From Dermatemys mawii (taxonomy: Eukaryota > Chordata > Testudines > Dermatemydidae), in the NCBI GenBank assembly GCA_007922305.1, contig ML677358.1:18640712-18704711 (forward strand): DNA of 64,000 nt, given 5' to 3'. Shown one piece after another: positions 12,684 through 26,036 of the stretch; position 1 is the first letter of the stretch; every line of letters begins with the position of its first letter. The position numbers and the translations under genes are program-made. The notes under the pieces are model-generated. The model worked only from the letters and a program-made list of their open reading frames with translations. It was not told the origin of the DNA and did not search any database.

Positions 12684-13333
12684 AGACATGACCCCAGCAG
12701 GGTTAGATGACATGCTGAAAACTTTAGTGGAATCCAAAACGCTGTCTACAATAAACTTGAGTAAGCAGTGGTGGAACATTTTTCAAACATTCCCTAGCGC
12801 ACAGAAGATTCTGGAGAAGTGAATGGAAGGACAGCAGAGAGAATGTGAAATGGGAGAGAACTTAAGAGAAAACGTGGAGGGGATTAATGTAGGAAACAGC
12901 AGAATTCTGTAAACCTAATAAATGAGCAGTTTAACTATGTGTTTGTGCATAGTGGTTGAGATAAGTTCAGGTATTTGTCCTGGGATTCCTTTATGAGAAC
13001 TAGGTGTGCTTGCTCTCCAGCTACCCCCTCTATCTTTCTCAAAACTAGCCCCCCATTAAATTGAAATTTCTGAGGGCAGGCAGGGATTTTGTCTCCCTAA
13101 GGAAGCTAGAAAATGTTGGTCACTCCTGGTTTCAAACTGTTCATGCGCTGATGTCACAAAACTTTGGTTGTCCCAGTCATAAGAACACAGAAATGATCAC
13201 ATTGGATTAGACCAGTAGTTGATGCAATCCAGTATCTGGTCTCACCAGCTGCTTCAGAAGAAATTATAAGAAACTGTACAACAGGTAATTATGGAACAAT
13301 CTTTTTACACAGAAACGTTCTTCCTAAACACTA

Positions 13334-13377
13334 AATTGTCAGCTGCAGGCCATGTTTACTGCCTGCAGCTGACAATT
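13334..13377. repeat. Perfect 17-bp inverted repeat with 10-nt loop
   Basis: Left arm AATTGTCAGCTGCAGGC (13334-13350) and right arm GCCTGCAGCTGACAATT (13361-13377) are exact inverse complements separated by ten bases. The stem contains CAGCTG and CTGCAG palindromes. No gene is nearby. Confidence 0.95.
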
Positions 13378-14366
13378 ATCTTTCCAATGCTATGAAAAAT
13401 GCAAGCTGAAATACACTGGCACAGAACAGGGCATCTAGTAAATGGACCTTCAAATACAGAATACTGTTTGCTACAAATTTAGAGTGAATGTATTAAAGCA
13501 TGTGGGTTTTTCCATGTACCTTATATAATAATACAAATGAAAGCCTGTATCTGCCAACCTGAAATGTTGAGCTAATGACTAGCAAGTTGTTGAGCTCCCT
13601 GCTACCCTTCTCATTTCCACAACTCCCAGCTAACAAATATGGAACCTCCCCTTCCCCAACAGCCATGGCTGCTACCCCAAGTAGATACCGCTCCCAACAC
13701 ACACAGCATCCCTGGAGCCTATACACCCTCTACCCTCACTTCACAGTCCTAGCCCTTGAGTCTGAGACACCCCCTTCACAGGCATGAGCCCCAGCCAACA
13801 TGCATGCAGCCTCCTCTTGCCAACCAGCCATACCAACCAGTCCATGTGTTCGACAAAAGGGGCCCCCTGCAATAAATTCCTCCTGGCCTTGCTTAACTTC
13901 CTTATCTTGTTCAAATATTTTTGCCTTGTTCCCTCTCCTGATTTTTCTCTGCTTGATTGAGTAACCGGAGAAAGCAGTTTGCGCAAGGTCAGCTTGAGAT
14001 GATACAGGAGACATACCCAGTATCTTTCCTTTGTCTGTCTTAAACCTATAAATACTGATGTGTTGGTCTAATACAACTGCCACACGCCTCCGAAGCTACT
14101 AGCCTGAGGGGGGTGCGTGCCCTTTGATCAAAGTTGCTTGGCCTCAGTGTGTTTCTTACATGGTCTCTGACAGTTTCGAGCTATAGCCCAACTCCGCACT
14201 ACCTGGGTGTTGGGACGGTGAGTAGGACAAGCTGATTTTTACCTAACACATGTAGTCCCTAAATGGACATATAAACTTCTAGACTACAGAACCATTCCTG
14301 AGGCCAAGATGACCCCGCCTGTTACATCCCATACAGAATCCCTCCTCCCTGGGGGCCTAGGCCTCC

Positions 14367-14612
14367 ACCTCCACTCTTCAGAGCCCCCCACTTCCCTCAG
14401 CCTAGACCCCCCCGGGCCTAAANNNNNNNNNNNNNNNNNNNNNNNNNNNNNNNNNNNNNNNNNNNNNNNNNNNNNNNNNNNNNNNNNNNNNNNNNNNNNN
14501 NNNNNNNNNNNNNNNNNNNNNNCCGCCCTTCAGAACCCCCCCCCCGGCCTAGACCTCCCTCCCGTCCGCCCTTCAGAACCCCCCACCCCCGCGGCCTAGA
14601 CCTCCCTCGCCT
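14367..14612. repeat. GC-rich minisatellite spanning an assembly gap
   Basis: A C-rich unit of 43 bp starting 'ccgcccttcagaacccccc' and containing 'cggcctagacctccct' begins at 14523 and again at 14566. A diverged unit with 'cttcagagccccccac..cctagacc' lies left of the gap at about 14372-14420. The gap probably hides further copies. Confidence 0.8.
14423..14522. other. Assembly gap (100 N)
   Basis: Exactly 100 N, often a placeholder for unknown length. It falls inside a tandem repeat next to the UBLCP1 CpG island. Confidence 0.99.
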
Positions 14613-14689
14613 GGGGGCTCACCCCAAAGGCCAAGCCGCCCTGGGGGCCCCTTCAGTGCTGCTGCTCCCCCCCTCCCCCCCAGCTCCTT

Positions 14690-14970
14690 GTCTCTTTCCC
14701 GGACCCCACCGCCGTCTCGTCGAGCCTCGACGGCGCACGCGCACTGCGTCCCGGCCCCATTGCCCGGTGGGTGTGTGTGGGGGGGGGCGCACATCCGGGT
14801 TACTGGCGAGCTGCGCGCGCTCGGCGGCGGGAAGCGGATCGCTCAGTCCTGACTCCGGTCGCGCCACATTCGGGTCTTTCTCCACTACTACTTCCGGGTC
14901 GCGGGGGAGACGGCAAAGTTCCGCTTCCGGTGTGGCTGGTACCGGGAAAGTGCCGGTTCCGTTACTCAGG
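14690..14970 (+). promoter_or_regulatory. UBLCP1: UBLCP1 CpG-island promoter with ETS-type sites
   Basis: Very CpG-rich and lacking a TATA box. Several ACTTCCGG/CTTCCGG motifs, the core of ETS-family (for example GABP) sites, lie at about 14889-14897 and 14923-14930, with related CATCCGGGT and TGCCGGTTCC sequences around them. Such clusters are typical of housekeeping promoters. The transcription start cannot be fixed from sequence; it should lie shortly before the donor at 14971. Confidence 0.7.
14890..14970 (+). other. UBLCP1: UBLCP1 exon 1 (non-coding; start approximate)
   Basis: A consensus donor GTGAGT follows at 14971, at the end of the CpG-island core. The ATG lies in the next exon, so this is 5' untranslated. 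The donor is well supported; the left boundary is a guess. Confidence 0.55.
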
Positions 14971-16384
14971 GTGAGTGAGGGGGTGGAGGGCTCTGTGTGG
15001 CCGCCCGTAGTCGGGGCTAGGATCCCCCCGGGCCGTGCCAGGCGCGGGGCGGCGCTGGGGGCGGCCTGGCCGAGCTGTGCGGGTGGGTTCAAAAAGTGCC
15101 CCCCCCCGGGATGACTCTGGCCGCAGGGCACCGGCCACCGCAACGCGGCAGCGACCCCGACTCCCTGTAGGCAGCGGGACCGGCCGAAGGCTCTGAGGGG
15201 GTGTCCGTGACCGGGGGAGTGCGGGGGGTTGGCGGTACGGCGAGACCCCGGGGCGCGCTGGCTGCTGTGCGTGTGAACGGTTCAAGATCCGTGCCAAGGC
15301 CTCTCCGACCCGTCAGTTACCGCGGCGGGGAAGGGGGCACGTTGGCCGCGGTGGGATGGTAGCTGAGGGTGCAGGGAGGTGAGAGATGCTAACCGGTCTT
15401 TTTAGAAACATCCATCTCTCCTTGGGGTGCTTATGCATGTGTCTGTTGGGTTAAGGGGAAAATGAGCAGTCACGAGACTTGGTTGTAGGAGCCTAATTAT
15501 GATAAACCCACTGGCCCCTGCTTGCTTGGTAGGACCTCGTGTCTTAGACCATTATTCAGAAATGGAGGACAAGCGGTGACTTCTCGGAGCCCTAGTACAG
15601 TATGAAGAAGACCCATGATGGGTGAAGTGAATGGAAGTCATTCTGAGTTTGACTAACAGAACTTTTGCAGTTGTGCAAGATGTAAAGAGCTTTATCTCCA
15701 CCATAATATTTGAATTTCTAACTAGAAACATTCTTCTTGATGGTGAACAAGCTGGTTAATCTGTTTGCATCCACTAGCAGAGCTGAGTGTTCGGGACAGT
15801 GAGGTGCTTTTTCTCACTTTCCAGATAAGAGCCTTTGGCTTTGGACTGCACTTTGTCTCAGGTGAGGCACGTGGCAAGTCATCTGAGACCAAGTGTCCAC
15901 CAGCATTGCCCACTGAAGTTCTGTGGGTGCTGGGTGACCCGCAGACACAATCTGAATTAGAGCCTAGCTCCTGTCAGTTAGCGAAGACCAATGGCAAGAT
16001 GCTGGGGCCACTTCTGGAGGGCATGATGCTAGTTGTTTCTAAATAAATGATTACTAGACCTTTGCCCAATAACATCTCTTCATGCTCTAGTTTTATCACT
16101 GTTTAATTTTTTTCAATGGAAGATTCTTGAAGAAGTTGTGATGCGGTTTCAGCAGTGCATGAAGTCCTTTGCTCTCTTTGATCTAAGTCTGTGTCCTTCA
16201 GAGCTCATTCTGGGCACATTAGAGAAAGCTGATTGATTCTGATAATTGATGATCTCTAAACTGTGAATGAAGTTAATTCAGATCTGTTATCTCCTTCTGA
16301 TACCAGGCACCTGAAGGTAGTGTGCTCCAGGAATAGAAGGTTGCTTGAGTGGCTGTACAAGAGAGGAGGAATGATCTTGTATTT

Positions 16385-16655
16385 TAGACACAGGTCTGAC
16401 GTGAGAGATCTGGTTTCAGCTCCTGGCTCAACCACAATTCCCTGTATGATCTTGGGCAAGTCACTTAATCTGTCTAGGCCTTCTTTCTCATCTGGAACAT
16501 GGGGGACTATATGCTCTTTCTCTTGTGTGCTTAGACTGTAAACTCTTCTGAGCTGGGACCATCTCTTACTCTGTGTTTGTATGTCACTTACTGCCATGGG
16601 GTCCTGAGTTTGGTAAAGGCCTCTAAGTGCTACTCTAATACAAATAATTTTTCCT
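16385..16655 (+). mobile_element. MIR-type CORE-SINE
   Basis: Clear MIR core ('gatcttgggcaagtcacttaa', 'ttctcatctggaacatggggg') followed by an L2-like tail ('agactgtaaactcttctgagc', 'ctaagtgctactctaatacaa'). Lies in UBLCP1 intron 1 on the sense strand. Confidence 0.8.
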
Positions 16656-17924
16656 TTTGAGTGACCATACAGGATAATATTGGGTGCATATCTGTCTTGA
16701 AGGATTTTTAAAAAAAGTTTCTGCAGGGTTTTATTCTGTCACCTCTCCTGTTCAATGTGTATCTGTGGCAGTTAAGAGTGTTAATGAGGTGGTGTGGACT
16801 GTGGTGTCCTCAGCAAGCAGATTAAACAAGCTGCCTTTTCTCATCTGATTTGACTGGTGTCATTGAACAACTACTTCTCTGTGCCTAATAGAGCAAGGGT
16901 GTGATGAGCACTAGTATGGCTGAGACTCAGATAATTTTGAGAGAGAACACTGGAGAGAGCATCAAATAGGAAAAAAAAAAATCGGCTTCAAAACATCTGA
17001 CAATTTATTTTCAGTCTGTAGTTCCAACTTGCCTTACTTATTTTTAAACACTTCCATGTACTTTCTGTAGATGTCCTCAGAACTTCTGTGGGTCAGTTCT
17101 TTCCACTTTCTAATGCCGGCCTTCTGTTTGTCCCTTTGGACAATCTTATCACTAGTGATACAGGAGTCTTCTCCTCTTCCTTTCGTGCTAATCTGGAACA
17201 GCCTTCCTTTGACCTTGTACCCTCACTGATTCTATACCCATTTTCAAACCTCAACAGAAAACATGTTTTTCTTCCTTCTCTATACTACTAAATCTCTCCT
17301 GCTATTTGTGTCTGTTACTGTGTGTGACTTAACTGTAAACTGTTTTGGATACAGTTGGTAGTAGTGATGCTAAGTAAATCAAAGATAGGGTTGGTTGTTT
17401 TTAGTGAACTATAAGGCACTTGTTCTGATGTAATTGCATTGTCGGGGCAAGTGTTTGGCTTTGTTTTCACACACCTGCATTGATAGTGGCACAATAAATT
17501 ATGCTTTGGAGTGTGTTGTATTGCACATATTACCACATCTGCAATGGTGTAAATGAGTAGGGAAGCCTAATGCTTAAATTTAACTATCAAAATTAGAAAT
17601 ATTTGTTTATGTAGTTGTTCTTGTATAATTACATATGAAGAGCTCCCACTCTTGACAGTTTTGTTGCTTAATAGTTCCTTAGTGCAGTTGAGATTTGCAG
17701 TGACTATGATTGTGTTGCTGCTTTACCACAGTTGGGTGCTACTAGCATAGATTGGGTTGGATGTGCATTGGATCAGCATTGATGGAGCACAGTAATGAAT
17801 AGAATACTGCTAAATTCAATACAAATGTAACTACAAGCCCCAGCTTTACCTCTGCACTTTATCCCTCAGTTTTAAAACTTGTCCTAACTGCTGCAGTTCA
17901 TACAAAATGAACAACTTTAAACAA

Positions 17925-18518
17925 TGGTCTCCTCATCTCAAAAAGGATATACTGGCATTAGAAAAGGTTCAGAGAAGGGATTTGGAACAGGTCCCATAGG
18001 AGGAGAGATTAGAGAGGGTAGTACTTTTCAGCTTGGAAGAGAGGAGACTAAGGGGCACTATGATAGACATATATAAAATCATGAGTGGTGCGGACAAAGT
18101 GAACAAGGAAAAGTTATTTACTTATTCCCATAATATAAGAACTAGGGGCCACCAAATGAAATTAATGTGCAGCAGGTTTAAAACAAATAAAAGGAAGTTC
18201 TTCACACAGTGCACAGTCAACCTGTGGAACTCCTGGAGGAGGAGGTTGTGAAGACTAGGACTATAACAGGGTTTAAAGGAGAACTGGATAAATTCATGGA
18301 GATTAAGTCCATTAATGGCTATTAGCCGGGATGGGTAAGGAATGGTGTCCCTAGCCTCTGTCAGAGGGGGGTGATGGATGGCAGGAGAGAGATCACTTGA
18401 TTCTTACCTGTTAGGTTCATTCCCTCTGGGGCACCTGGTATTAACCACTGTTGGTAGACAGGATGCTGGACTGGATGGACCTTTGGTCTGACCCAGTACG
18501 GCTATTCTTATGTTCTTA
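17925..18518 (+). mobile_element. CR1 LINE, 3' end fragment
   Basis: Matches the CR1 3' part as seen in the other copies here: 'aggttcagagaaggg', 'atgagtggtgcggacaaagtg', 'gtgcacagtcaacctgtgg', ending with 'ggtctgacccagtacggc' and a TTCTTATGTTCTTA tail. The decayed C-terminal reverse-transcriptase and 3' UTR region only. Sits in UBLCP1 intron 1. Confidence 0.9.
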
Positions 18519-18655
18519 AACAACCTAAGTAATACTGCAGCCTTTAAAGTACTGTAAGCATATAGTATAAATCTTCTTGCCTTTCAATTAAATGCTGTTC
18601 TCAGTTCTGTATTTTTTTTAATATAACCATCTCTTTGTTCCTTCCCTTCTTGCAG

Positions 18656-18846
18656 ATATTGCTGGCAGTAATACTGACCTTATGCTTCAAGGATGTCTCT
18701 CTCTCTCATAATAAAATGGGGTGGACAGGAATATTCTATAACCTCGTTATCAGAAGATGATACAGTGTTAGATCTTAAACAATCTCTCAAAGGCCTTACA
18801 GGAGTGCTTCCAGAGCGCCAAAAGCTGCTTGGACTTAAAATGAAAG
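18656..18846 (+). other. UBLCP1: UBLCP1 exon 2 (start codon, residues 1-51)
   Basis: Acceptor TTCTTGCAG precedes 18656; ATG at 18693; donor GTAATT follows 18846. Encodes the first half of the ubiquitin-like domain (begins [15 protein letters not shown]). Ends in phase 1. Confidence 0.95.
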
Positions 18847-21800
18847 GTAATTCTTCCCATTAGTTATTGGTGGAGCTGCCTAACTCATCAGAGTAAAAGC
18901 CTGTTTTTGTGTGTCCAAGCTGTATACTCCAGTGGAGCGCTCTCCTCCCCATGCTAATGGCTATGGATTTTAGATGGGTGTGTTTGCAGGGATGTCACAC
19001 ATCACTAGATGTTGCTTAGCATTGGTACATCATGCCTGTTTTTAGATGACTGATGTGAAATTCCTGCAAATTAAAGTTGTTGTTTTTTGTTTAAAGCAAA
19101 CTGCAGTACAGCTGGGATTTTATGTACAGTATGGGATAATGAAGCCCTTGTCTTGACTGGAGATTCAAAGCGCTGTTGTAATTTCAGTTTGGCATTGATC
19201 TGTGTATTAATACAGATTCATAATAGTCTATCCTTGAACATGTTAGTGACATAGGGAAACTGAGGCTCCAATGGCATGGTATTTAGTATGGGTCGGTCAT
19301 CTTAGACCAAATAAAATCCTTCGACTTCAGTGCGAAAACAATATCTGCTTGTATTGTAGGCAAACCTGCAGACAATGATGTTAAGCTCGGAGCTCTCAAA
19401 CTGAAACCAAATACTAAAATCATGATGATGGGAACTCGTGAAGAGAGTTTGGTAAACATTTTCTTTTTGCCCACTTGTTTCTTTAAAATTATGAACTGCA
19501 CTTTGTCATATGTTTCTTAATTACAACTGAAATTCTAGTGTTTCAGAGACAAGTTAATGTAAGAATAATGGCACCATACTAAGTTTGCTGCTCCTGCCTT
19601 GGATGTAAAATGAACTTTCCTATAGAACTGCAATAGATTTGCATGTTATAATTGCTGTAGTGATCAGTCTTAAGTATTAGCCCTGTTATGTGCTTCTAGC
19701 ATCTCTCAAAAGTTTCACTAATTGCGCCACTGTTTAAAATGAAAAGCATATAGATGAAGCAGTTTTATCTTTTTCCTGTGATGTGTTGTAACAAAATTCT
19801 GAGATCTAGTGTGTTTGTTTTAATGCTGCTATATTTTTCTATCCCTCTAGGAGGATGTCCTCGGACCACCCCCTGACAACGATGATGTAATCAATGACTT
19901 TGATATTGAAGAAGAAGTTGTTGAAGTAGAAAATAGGTGTGTTTATAGCCATTTTAAGAAAAGATTGCAGTGTTGGTGAATGTTCAGTCCTCATATGTTA
20001 ACTGTAACTGTTTGAACTGTTCTGTTAGGGAAGAAAACCTACAAAAAATTTCCCGCAGAGTCAAAGAGTACAAAGTGGAAATTCTGAATCCTCCTAGGGA
20101 AGGGAAAAAGCTGTTGGTACTAGATGTTGATTACACACTCTTTGGTAAGTTAGATTTTTTTTTTTAAAGAAGTTTAGTCTGTTCGCTAATTATTATGTTA
20201 GCCTTTGATAGGTATTTTTCCCCTTTCAAGTCATATTTAATAACTTCTGCTTCTACTACTATACTGTTGCCTTGTATTCTTTATTTTTTTTTGGTCTTGC
20301 GTTTGCTACTATTTTTAAAATAGCATTGTGCTTTATCAACATTGAATACTGTTGATTTATGGCCGAAATACATAAATTTGCTACATAGAGATGCAGAGAG
20401 AAGTAGTTTTTATTAAGTTTATACTTTCATCCTAACAATTTTCCTTTTGTATGTTGTCCCAGGCATCGAGGTGGCAGTGAAGGGAAAAACTGTTTTTGTT
20501 TTTTTTTTAAATAAAAAGAAAGTCAACCTGTAGGTGATAAGATTTTTCTTTTTGGGAAGAGATTAGTTCGGAGTTGATTCTCATGGAATTTTGAGACACC
20601 TATCTATAATACATTGCATATGAAAACTACCAAAATGGTTTCTCTGAGAGATCAGCATTTTCTTATGACTTCAGACTGAACTGGGATTTGAGGACATTAT
20701 GGAGTTTGACTCTAAACCTTACCAACTGTCTTTCTCCTTTCCCCCAACCCTCTGAATATTGTGTGTGATATGTTTGTAATCTGGGATCAGAATTCATCAT
20801 TAGTAAGAGCATGAGTTGTAGGTGCTGTATTAATAAGGAGAGTTTCCATAGGAAGCCATTTTCTAATGAGGGCAGACCATTATGCTTGTATGTTTGACAG
20901 TAAGAATAAGGCATGTACGTGGTCATAAATATTGGCTTTTGAAATAAGGGAGGAAAAATGCTCTTATAGTTAACTGGACTCAGGCTAGGGAATGTATGTT
21001 AAATTTTTGGCTCTGCCACAGGCTTGGGCAAGCTAGAGTCTCTCTGCTTTAGTTCCCAGTGTGGGGATACAACTTTCCTGTATAACAGGGTTTAGGAGAC
21101 TATATTAATTGTTTTTTAAAGTTTTGGGTGCTTCATTGATGAGGCCCCTACAGGAATCAGACTTAACAAAAAATATGCTAAACTAATAATGAATTGTTTG
21201 TTTTCCTCTTAGACCATAGATCATGTGCAGAAACTGGGGTAGAGTTAATGAGGCCACACCTTCATGAATTCCTGACATCTGCATATGAAGATTATGATAT
21301 TGTAATTTGGTGTAAGTTACTTTCTTTACCAAATGAAGATCTTGTAAATTTTTTGGCATGTAGGATGCTGCAGTAGAGATGTTAAATGTAATTGAAGCTT
21401 TTGCTGTATATTGTAAAACCTGATGCAATATTTTAACTTTGGCTGTATTGTATTTAATCCCTGAGTGAGTAGTCTGTTCATGCTCAATAGTGATTAGATC
21501 TATTTTTAGAAAGATGGTAGATCTCATGTAGCTAAACACAGTATACTGCTCATGCAAATAAGTGAATGTGGTGAAGAAATGAACAGGGTATAAAATTGAA
21601 TATTAATTTGTACAGATTAACAAGAAATTGAAGGGATTATACAGCTGCTTGATGATGTGAATATATCCCAAACCAAACAATAGATAGAGTATCTGTCAGC
21701 TGAGTGGGGCAGGAAACAAGCAAAACTTTGTCACCGTTATTACAGGCGATTACTAATCTGTCAGAACACAGCAGTTGGTTTCCTGTCTTCTAGCAGGTTG

Positions 21801-24800
21801 AGGCTTGTCTCTATCTTTAATTATGTTACAGCAAAAGGGTTAATTTAGTTTGAATAGTCTGCCTTTTAAAGTGTATGCAGTATTTAATCTAGTCTGTTAC
21901 ATTTTTCAAGCTAAAAGGAATTATTTTCAATTAAATATTTTACATAGGAAACAAACTTTAGGACAGTGCTGGAGGGAAAATGTAATTATAGTTTCATTTG
22001 TACTAAGCAGGCCAGTCTGATAGCTAAAGAGAACTGAAACTTTACCTTTCACTGCTTCATCTTGATAAAGTGCTTTCCCTCCGTCCTTTGTTTTAGCTGC
22101 TACTAATATGAAGTGGATTGAAGCTAAAATGAAAGTAAGTTATGTCTGGAAATATCATTTGTTTCTATTATGTTGTCAGTATTTGGTAGATATGAGTTCA
22201 GAACATTTAATCAGACTGTGTTCAGCAGCTTATATAGCAATGCTAGCAGTTAGGGCATGTGAGCAGGGAGATCAAAAGCTGTTTGGGTTTTCTAAAAGCC
22301 TCTGGTGTTTTTAAAATGGTCTCCCCCACAGAACTGAGAATAATCCTCATTTTAGAATTCTATATAAAGTTTCATTGCAATAAGTGTTAAATTTGCACAG
22401 CTAAAATATAAACCAAGAAGTGCTAGAGATTAGATTAGTCATGCAGATTTTGTCCTGTCATTTGTGCGTATATAATGTGTAATTATAATATTGCATACTA
22501 TTTCATAAATGTAATGCAATTTTTTAAAAAATATCCAGAGACACACCTGTAACATCCTAGATACTAGCAGAAGGGAGCCCCTCTCATTTTTTTCCTTGCA
22601 CCTTCCCCAATGTTGGAGCTCTGCTCTCTCTTGTGCCTTTTACAAAGTCCATAGGAGCCCTTTCAGGTCCAGTTCTTTACTGATTTAAGCACAACAGGCA
22701 ATTAGCTGGTGACTGCACAGCTGACTTAGCTGTGAACATATTTTCAGCTAGCTTTAGCTATCCACTTAGTGATTGCTGCATGCTTGGTTTGTAATTTTCC
22801 AATACTCAAAACTCAGATCAAAACCAGTTTCAGTTCCAAAATTATGCCTTTTGTACTTCTGCTGTTTTGGCTTTGTGGCTGCCATTTTTCAGTGTATATT
22901 TTCCACTTTGCTTATGCTCAGAATAGTCATGGTCTTTTTATACATCAGCCTTAGGTAGAGATCACTGATAAAGAACTTCAGTCAAAGCTATGAAAGCTCT
23001 GAGTTATGAATGAATGAAACTGGGTAAATGAGAATGGTAAACATCACACATCCTTAACTATGGTTAGATATACCCCACTATGATAAATAGGTCTGTGAGA
23101 CTTCCCTGCTTTTTATTTTTTATTGGCTAGCATTTATTGTAAAGGAAGCCTCAGAGCTTAAATTTCAGTTCACTGGTACCAAAACATTGGTTTGAAACCA
23201 ATGTGGGTATCTCATTCAAATATCTTGGTAAAAGGGTTGCTTACCACTCATGTGAGGCGCAGCTGCTGCCTCAGTTTCCCCTCTCTGGTTGGTTAGCACT
23301 CTGCATAAAACCAGCAATAGTTCTGTCATAGGTAAAGGAAAGTCCAATGAAATAAGATATCTAGAAAACGAATCATTTACAGTACCTTCCTTTGGCCACA
23401 GTCCATTCCCTACATACATGCAACAATCTCCCCTTGATTGCGGGGATATAACCAGACTACCTATAGATGGGATGTCAGCATTCCAGGGAAGCCTGAATGA
23501 TCTCCCTCTATACAGGTAGTCCTGGGTAGCAAAGCAGCCATTTGCTTCAGACTCAGCTGTATCTGCTTCACACTCAGGTCTTCCCATTTCTTTCTCTGCT
23601 GAGAGCCCCACTGTGATCCAGGCCTCAGTCATGGTCACTTGATTCCCACTCTAGCAGCTTGCTGCTTCTCTCTCTAAACTGATCAGAAGACATCTCTTGT
23701 ATTGTTGTCCCCTTCCATAGCTTCAAGCTTACGTTGCTTCTAGCCTACAGTTTGCATCCTTCATTTGGGAACAACCACCCCCATAGTACCTGCCCTTTAA
23801 GGGCTGAAATAGAAAAAAGTTCTGGAGCTGCCCTTAAAAGATCACCACATCCTGTTATAGTTCTCAGAGGTAATGTCCGCAGCAACAAAAGTGAGGCAGA
23901 ATAACTCCATTTAATATTATTCTTACCACGCACATATAAATGGAATTCAGATGCTGTTTAGCATTTCACTTTGGCATAACACTGACACTGATCTATGTAG
24001 AGAGCACTCTTCATTTGTAAGAAGATTCACTTTGTACACAACAGCAAGGCATTCAGGTGTGGCTAGATGTCTGAAGGAAAGCGGTTGCAGTGGATGGTTT
24101 GTGCTTACTTGGTGCATGGCTCTGAATTTTAATTCTGGCATGTGCAACAGAGTAATATATAAAACTTGAACGTTACAGCAAAGTTTAGTGTTACATGAGT
24201 TTCTATTTCAAATCCTTTTTTAAAAACGATGCAATGTCATTTACTCAAAGATTATTTTCTATAAAGGATCTAAGTTGTCTGTGCTCCCATTGTTTCAGGG
24301 GTGGCCAGGTCTATAAAAGGTGAGCCACATCTGTTGCAAGGGTGATTTCTTTCATTAGGCACTTACCCTTCTATTGTCCCACATATTGACTACTATCATT
24401 TTTGCTTGGTCTTTGGACCTGGCTATAACGTGGAACAGGAGCAAATAGAAGAAAGTTAAAAATAAGCTATTTGTTACACACTTAGCTCTAGAGACTGAAC
24501 GAGGGTCTACATCATCTAGAAATTTTGAAAAATGCTGTCCCCTTTTCTCTTCTTGCTTGTTGTGGATATAGGGATGATACTAAGATGGATCATAAGCTCT
24601 CTGTATCTTGCCTCTCCACTGAACTCACTTTGATTTTATTCTGATGTCAATTATTTATGAAGTTTGAGCCTAGGGATTGCAAAATTACACTCTCATCAGC
24701 TTTTTTCTGTTAGTAGAATTCTGTACTTTATTCTGGTTGGATAGGAGAGCACACATCTATTTTTAGCATGTCTCTGTTCATTCTCAGAAACTGACCCCTT

Positions 24801-26001
24801 CATAAATATAATGTATTACAATCAAAGTTTGTAACTTATAGGAGTAAAACTGTCTGGCTGGAATTTCAGTTCTTAATCTCTGTTACCCAGGAGCTGGGAG
24901 TGAGTACAAATGCAAACTACAAGATAACCTTCATGTTGGACAGTGCTGCCATGATAACGGTGCACACTCCAAGGAGAGGACTAATAGATGTAAGAATCAT
25001 TTGCATTTCCTAGATGAATGGTTTTCCTCCTTGTAAACAGTAATATTTTCTTTTAAAATGGTTAATGATCAGAGCTCCTTTATATATTTTTATTTGTGTT
25101 GGGACTTGCACATAAGAAAACCCTAAAAACCAACTGAAGTTCAGGAAGGGGGAGTGGGAAAAACAATCTCGCTGTAGCATTTTGAATTTACAGTGGTTCT
25201 TTGGTCATAATGGACAATGTGGCTGTCAAATAAAATAATAAATAGGGCTATTGGGAGAACATTTATTTGTGTCACAAGACTACTTTTCTTAATGGTGGTT
25301 ATACTGAATCTGCTGAAATCAATATACATTTAATGAGTAATTTTGAAGTACTATATTGAAGACCATAGACTGCACGCACCTGCTAATTCTTCAGCAAAAA
25401 GATACAAGTGAAAAATACAGTAAAGCTGTAATGCTGATAGTATGATTTCCACATCTCTTGCAATCTTTACATCGTGTGTTTTACCTCAGGTAACTCTTAT
25501 GCCCTTATATTTGCAGGTGAAACCTCTTGGGGTTATATGGGGCAAATTTTCAGAGTTTTACAACAAGAAAAATACTATCATGTTTGATGATATTGGACGA
25601 AACTTTCTAATGAACCCACAAAATGGACTAAAGGTAACTTTCAGTGAAATTATTAGCAAAGCAGCAACAAACAGAAGCAAAGAATTGACTTCTTGTAGCT
25701 GCTTTCTGTATTTCTTTGCTGTGTTTTTAAACTGTTGTGAGATGTTGATAAACAAAACACAGTGCATATTTGATTAAAAACAAAACAACTATTTGGACTA
25801 GATAGTCGCTTTTTAGTAGTAAGGGAGATGTACTGAATAGGGTATTTTGATTCACTGTTAAAGTAGAAACATTTAGACTGCTGGTATGAAGTAGGAAGAC
25901 TAAAATTATTATATCATTTGTGTGTATGTATGTATGTGTGTGTGAGATAGATAGATATAGATATCTAGATAGATATAGATATCTATATCTATCTATCTAT
26001 C

Positions 26002-26036
<35 letters not shown>

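Noticed and set aside
13185..13290. CR1-like antisense fragment ('ggattagaccagtagttgat')
   Set aside because: Similarity to the CR1 3' end is plausible but too weak and short to list as a feature.
13560..14240. Possible solo retroviral LTR (TATAAATA near 14046, two reverse frames of 81 and 115 codons)
   Set aside because: No TG..CA ends, target duplication or primer-binding site could be identified, and the frames resemble nothing known.
14573..15297. Overlapping frames of 100-174 codons on both strands in the UBLCP1 CpG island
   Set aside because: GC-rich DNA has few stop codons. The UBLCP1 reading frame starts in exon 2 and no homology was seen here.
23216..23638. 140-codon reverse frame in UBLCP1 intron 7
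   Set aside because: No homology, no splice context, and the region looks like an unclassified repeat.
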